A DNA stretch of 52,818 nucleotides from Dehalococcoidia bacterium (GTDB lineage Bacteria; Chloroflexota; Dehalococcoidia; JAUSIH01): contig JAUSIH010000020.1 in NCBI GenBank assembly GCA_030648205.1, positions 1 to 52,818 of the forward strand. The letters run 5' to 3'. Below, in pieces: positions 50,753 to 52,818 of the stretch. The translations under genes and the position numbers were made by a program. Below the pieces are notes generated by a model. The model saw only the letters and a list, made by a program, of their open reading frames with translations, did no database searches and had not been told where the DNA came from. How positions within the stretch are numbered: position 1 is the stretch's first letter; the number at the start of each line of letters is the position of its first letter.

Positions 50753-51337
50753 TCACACCTTGGCGGAGGATGACTGCGAGCCGCCCAGCGCTCTGAGTGG
50801 CACCCCCTTCGCGCACAGAGGACACTCCGCGGGAGCGTACGTGGGCAGGTCCATCCGGTGGCACGCGAAGTAGGGCACATCCAGGTCGGCCTTGCCCCCC
50901 GAGCGGTCCACAAGGATGCCCAGGCCCGCCACCACGGCGCCGTGCCGCCGGACCGCGTCCAGCATCTGCACCACCGACCCGCCCGTCGTCAACACGTCGT
51001 CCACCACCAGCACGCGCTCCCCCGGCGCCAGCGTGAAGCCGCGCCGGAACTCCCTGTTGCTGGCGCTCTGCTCGGCGAAGATGCCCCGGACGCCGAGCTG
51101 CCGCCCCACCTCGTAGGCCAGGATGACTCCGCCCACGGTCGGCCCCGCCACGGTCTGGATGCGCTGGTCGCGGAAGTGCTCGGCGATGAGCCGGCAGAGG
51201 CGCTCCGTGTGCCAGGGGTACTGCAGGATGTGGAACTTCTCCATGTACTGCGAGGAATGCATGCCGGACGTGAGCAGGAAATGCCCGTCCAGCAAAGCGC
51301 CGGACTCGCGCAGGATACCCTCGACCTCGGTGGACAC
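50753..51337 (-). CDS. pyrE: Orotate phosphoribosyltransferase
   Basis: 194 residues from a GTG. PyrE joins orotate to PRPP in pyrimidine synthesis. The PRPP-binding signature is RVLVVDDVLTTGGSV near residue 108. LLTSGMHSSQYMEKF near 22 and AGPTVGGVILAYEVGRQLG near 64 are standard, and FAEQSASNREFRRGFTL carries the flexible-loop region. The C-terminal CPLCAKGVPL with two cysteines is often seen in this type of PyrE. It starts 12 nt after lepB, suggesting a shared transcript. Confidence 0.96.
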   Translation of the reverse strand: MSTEVEGILRESGALLDGHFLLTSGMHSSQYMEKFHILQYPWHTERLCRLIAEHFRDQRIQTVAGPTVGGVILAYEVGRQLGVRGIFAEQSASNREFRRGFTLAPGERVLVVDDVLTTGGSVVQMLDAVRRHGAVVAGLGILVDRSGGKADLDVPYFACHRMDLPTYAPAECPLCAKGVPLRALGGSQSSSAKV

Positions 51338-51349
51338 GCTCGTCTCGGC

Positions 51350-52015
51350 CTAGCTGTTGGGTTTGGCGTAGGTGTAGTTGGGGATGAGCCCCCAAGCGCT
51401 GAGAGGCCAATAGGTGACCCACGCCTTGCCGATGATGTACTGCCGGGGAACCGGGCCCCAGTCGCGGGAGTCGTTGCTCCCCCTGCGATTGTCCCCCATC
51501 ACGAAGTAGGAGTCCGCGGGCACCACCGTCGCCGCCATGGAGAGGCGGTCGCGTTCGGCGTCGAATACGTAAGGCTCGTCAAGGGACTGTCCGTTGATGA
51601 AGACCTGGCCGGAGCGTATCTCCACCTTGTCGCCCGGGTCGGCGATCACGCGCTTGATGAACTCACGCGTGGGGTCCCGCGGGAACCGGAAGACGATGAT
51701 GTCGCCCCGCTGCGGCTGGCCGAAGAAAAAGACGGGGTTCCTCGTATCCAGCAACAGGAAGGGGAACAGGCCGTTCAGCCAGGCAGGGTCAACATACAGG
51801 TACGCCAGCTTGGTCACGACCAGGTGCTCCCCGTCGTGCAGGGTGGGCTCCATGCTGGCGCCCTTTACACGGAAGTTCTGCAGGGTGATCTGGATAAGCA
51901 GGAAGACAAGCGCGGCGAGCAGTATAGTCTCGATGACCTCGCGGGCCACCGACTTCATCACCGCCTCGGGCTGGCTTGCAGAAGTGTCTCTTGGCTTTTC
52001 CACAGCAAACTTCAT
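51350..52015 (-). CDS. lepB: Signal peptidase I
   Basis: 221 residues. One N-terminal membrane helix (about 28-46, ETILLAALVFLLIQITLQNF) anchors the enzyme. The catalytic Ser54 is in GASMEPTL, and Lys121 is in EFIKRVIADPGD. Box D/E appears as YFVMGDNRRGSNDSRDWGPVP. It cleaves signal peptides of exported proteins on the outer face of the membrane; note that the lipoproteins in this window would instead be processed by LspA. A single membrane span fits Gram-positive-like or Chloroflexota enzymes. Confidence 0.96.
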   Translation of the reverse strand: MKFAVEKPRDTSASQPEAVMKSVAREVIETILLAALVFLLIQITLQNFRVKGASMEPTLHDGEHLVVTKLAYLYVDPAWLNGLFPFLLLDTRNPVFFFGQPQRGDIIVFRFPRDPTREFIKRVIADPGDKVEIRSGQVFINGQSLDEPYVFDAERDRLSMAATVVPADSYFVMGDNRRGSNDSRDWGPVPRQYIIGKAWVTYWPLSAWGLIPNYTYAKPNS

Positions 52016-52064
52016 TATACCGCAACCCTCCCTGCCATGTCATGAGACACTGGCCTTGGAACAG

Positions 52065-52206
52065 GGCAATCGCGCTTTATTCTCCTAAAGGAGAGGTCCG
52101 CGCGGAGAAGTGGAGCCCCCGTGCTGCGGGATTCGCGTTGTACGCTTTGCTCATCAGAGGAACAGGTCTAGACTGATACGAGACGTATCAACAAAGCGCG
52201 ATTGCC
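52065..52206. repeat. Intergenic segment bounded by 14-bp inverted repeats
   Basis: GGCAATCGCGCTTT (52065-52078) and AAAGCGCGATTGCC (52193-52206) are perfect inverted repeats 114 bp apart. Just inside the right arm is TGATACG-AGA-CGTATCA (52174-52190). No gene is inside. The size and shape fit a MITE-like element or a large structured RNA region. Confidence 0.65.
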
Positions 52207-52296
52207 TTGGGCCCGCCCCCCCCGGTTCGAGTCTATATTCGGTACGTATGCTATACTTAACAGCCACTTCCATCCTCGACGAGAAGGTGTTTCCGC

Positions 52297-52818
52297 ATGG
52301 AGCGCGGCGGAGGGTTCGACAAGGAAGCGTTCGATAACCTCCTGAAGCAGATCCTGGAGACCAGGGAGAAATCCGCGGAGCCGTCCGAGGAGAAGCATGC
52401 CGCTGCCTCCAAGAAAGACCAGGGTGACGCCGCCCCTTCCGCGTCGCCGGAGCCAACCGCGGAGGAGCCCGGGGGCGTCATAGCGCCTCCCGCGAATCCT
52501 CCCGCAGCCGCCACGAAGGCGAGCAGCGACCACCCCGCGGAGAGCGCGGCGAGCAAGGAGACGCAGGCGGAGCGTGCCGCCTCTCAGCAAGGCGCGGTCC
52601 ACTCGGAGATGGACACGCTCAAGAAGCGCCTGGCTGACATGGAGGCGACGCAGGGCCGACTCATGGAGCAACTTCAGCAGAGCACTGACCAGATCGCAGC
52701 GGCGGCGCAGAAAGCGAGCGCGCCGCCGACGACGGAGGCCCCATCGTCTCAGCCACCCCAGGCCGCTCCATCGGCGACCAGCGAACCAGATGTCTTTGAT
52801 GAGCCGGTGGCCGCTGAG
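52297..52818 (+). CDS. Ala/Glu-rich protein with coiled-coil segment, 5' part only
   Basis: 174 residues are open from the ATG at 52297 to the window end. The start MERGGGFDKEAFDNLLKQILETREK looks like an amphipathic helix. It is followed by about 80 residues of low-complexity Ala/Pro/Glu/Ser, then a likely coiled coil (MDTLKKRLADMEATQGRLMEQLQQ), then Pro/Ala-rich sequence. No family is recognised from this part. No antisense frame has comparable support. A scaffold or envelope-associated protein is possible, but the C-terminal domain that would decide it is outside the window. Confidence 0.7.
   Translation, partial: MERGGGFDKEAFDNLLKQILETREKSAEPSEEKHAAASKKDQGDAAPSASPEPTAEEPGGVIAPPANPPAAATKASSDHPAESAASKETQAERAASQQGAVHSEMDTLKKRLADMEATQGRLMEQLQQSTDQIAAAAQKASAPPTTEAPSSQPPQAAPSATSEPDVFDEPVAAE

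Noticed and set aside
1-52818. CRISPR array, prophage, rRNA operon or selenocysteine tRNA
   Set aside because: No regularly spaced direct repeats, no phage structural genes, no rRNA-like sequence and no long-variable-arm tRNA were seen on either strand.

Overview
The window looks like a GC-rich chromosomal segment from a Chloroflexota bacterium, most likely Dehalococcoidia or SAR202-like. This is inferred from the combination of a split-P glycine cleavage operon, many family 5 lipoprotein solute-binding proteins, CaiB/BaiF CoA-transferases, UGSC-type proteins and L25/Ctc; no 16S gene is present to confirm it.

Layout. 1-11.5 kb is largely core: a partial thiL, a small membrane protein, a metallophosphoesterase, a lipoprotein made of three tandem modules, two tandem MFS transporters, the gcvT-gcvH-gcvPA-gcvPB operon with its own promoter and terminator, rplY (L25/Ctc), and a small DUF2269-like membrane protein. 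From 35.7 kb down to 11.6 kb every gene is on the minus strand, forming a 24-kb accessory cluster. It holds four family 5 solute-binding lipoproteins, two DppB/DppC permease pairs, two CaiB/BaiF pairs, an atypical SDR, a MaoC/FAS1-like dehydratase, and three copies of a two-gene module. In each module the first gene is split by one in-frame UGA at the same place in the protein (G-x-UGA-G-x-C-T). Exactly 13 nt after each UGA is a 5-bp hairpin with a 5-nt loop whose pairing is kept by covariation. I read these as three UGSC-family selenoproteins with bacterial SECIS elements, each followed by a roughly 345-residue partner protein. This is the most interesting system in the window.

36-43 kb holds a divergent dienelactone hydrolase with a good promoter and a perfect operator-like palindrome, a small unknown gene, an MFS exporter, IS3 and MFS remnants, and a dehydrogenase coupled to another solute-binding protein. 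43-47 kb has nadA and nadC, separated by palindromic repeats, and a sixth solute-binding protein. 47.2-50.7 kb resembles an island in a tRNA gene: a degenerate tRNA 3' half and the intact tRNA-Lys(UUU) flank hicA/hicB, a 4-hydroxybutyryl-CoA dehydratase-like protein with a full Fe-S ligand set, and a flavin monooxygenase. The window closes with pyrE, lepB and the start of an Ala/Glu-rich coiled-coil protein.

How the parts may work together (inference): the 24-kb cluster could import an organic compound through the lipoproteins and permeases, activate acids with CoA-transferases, and process them with the SDR and dehydratase. The selenoprotein/partner modules would carry out an unidentified redox or reductive-cleavage step. 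No ABC ATPase and no selenocysteine machinery gene lies in the window, so both must be encoded elsewhere if this reading is right.
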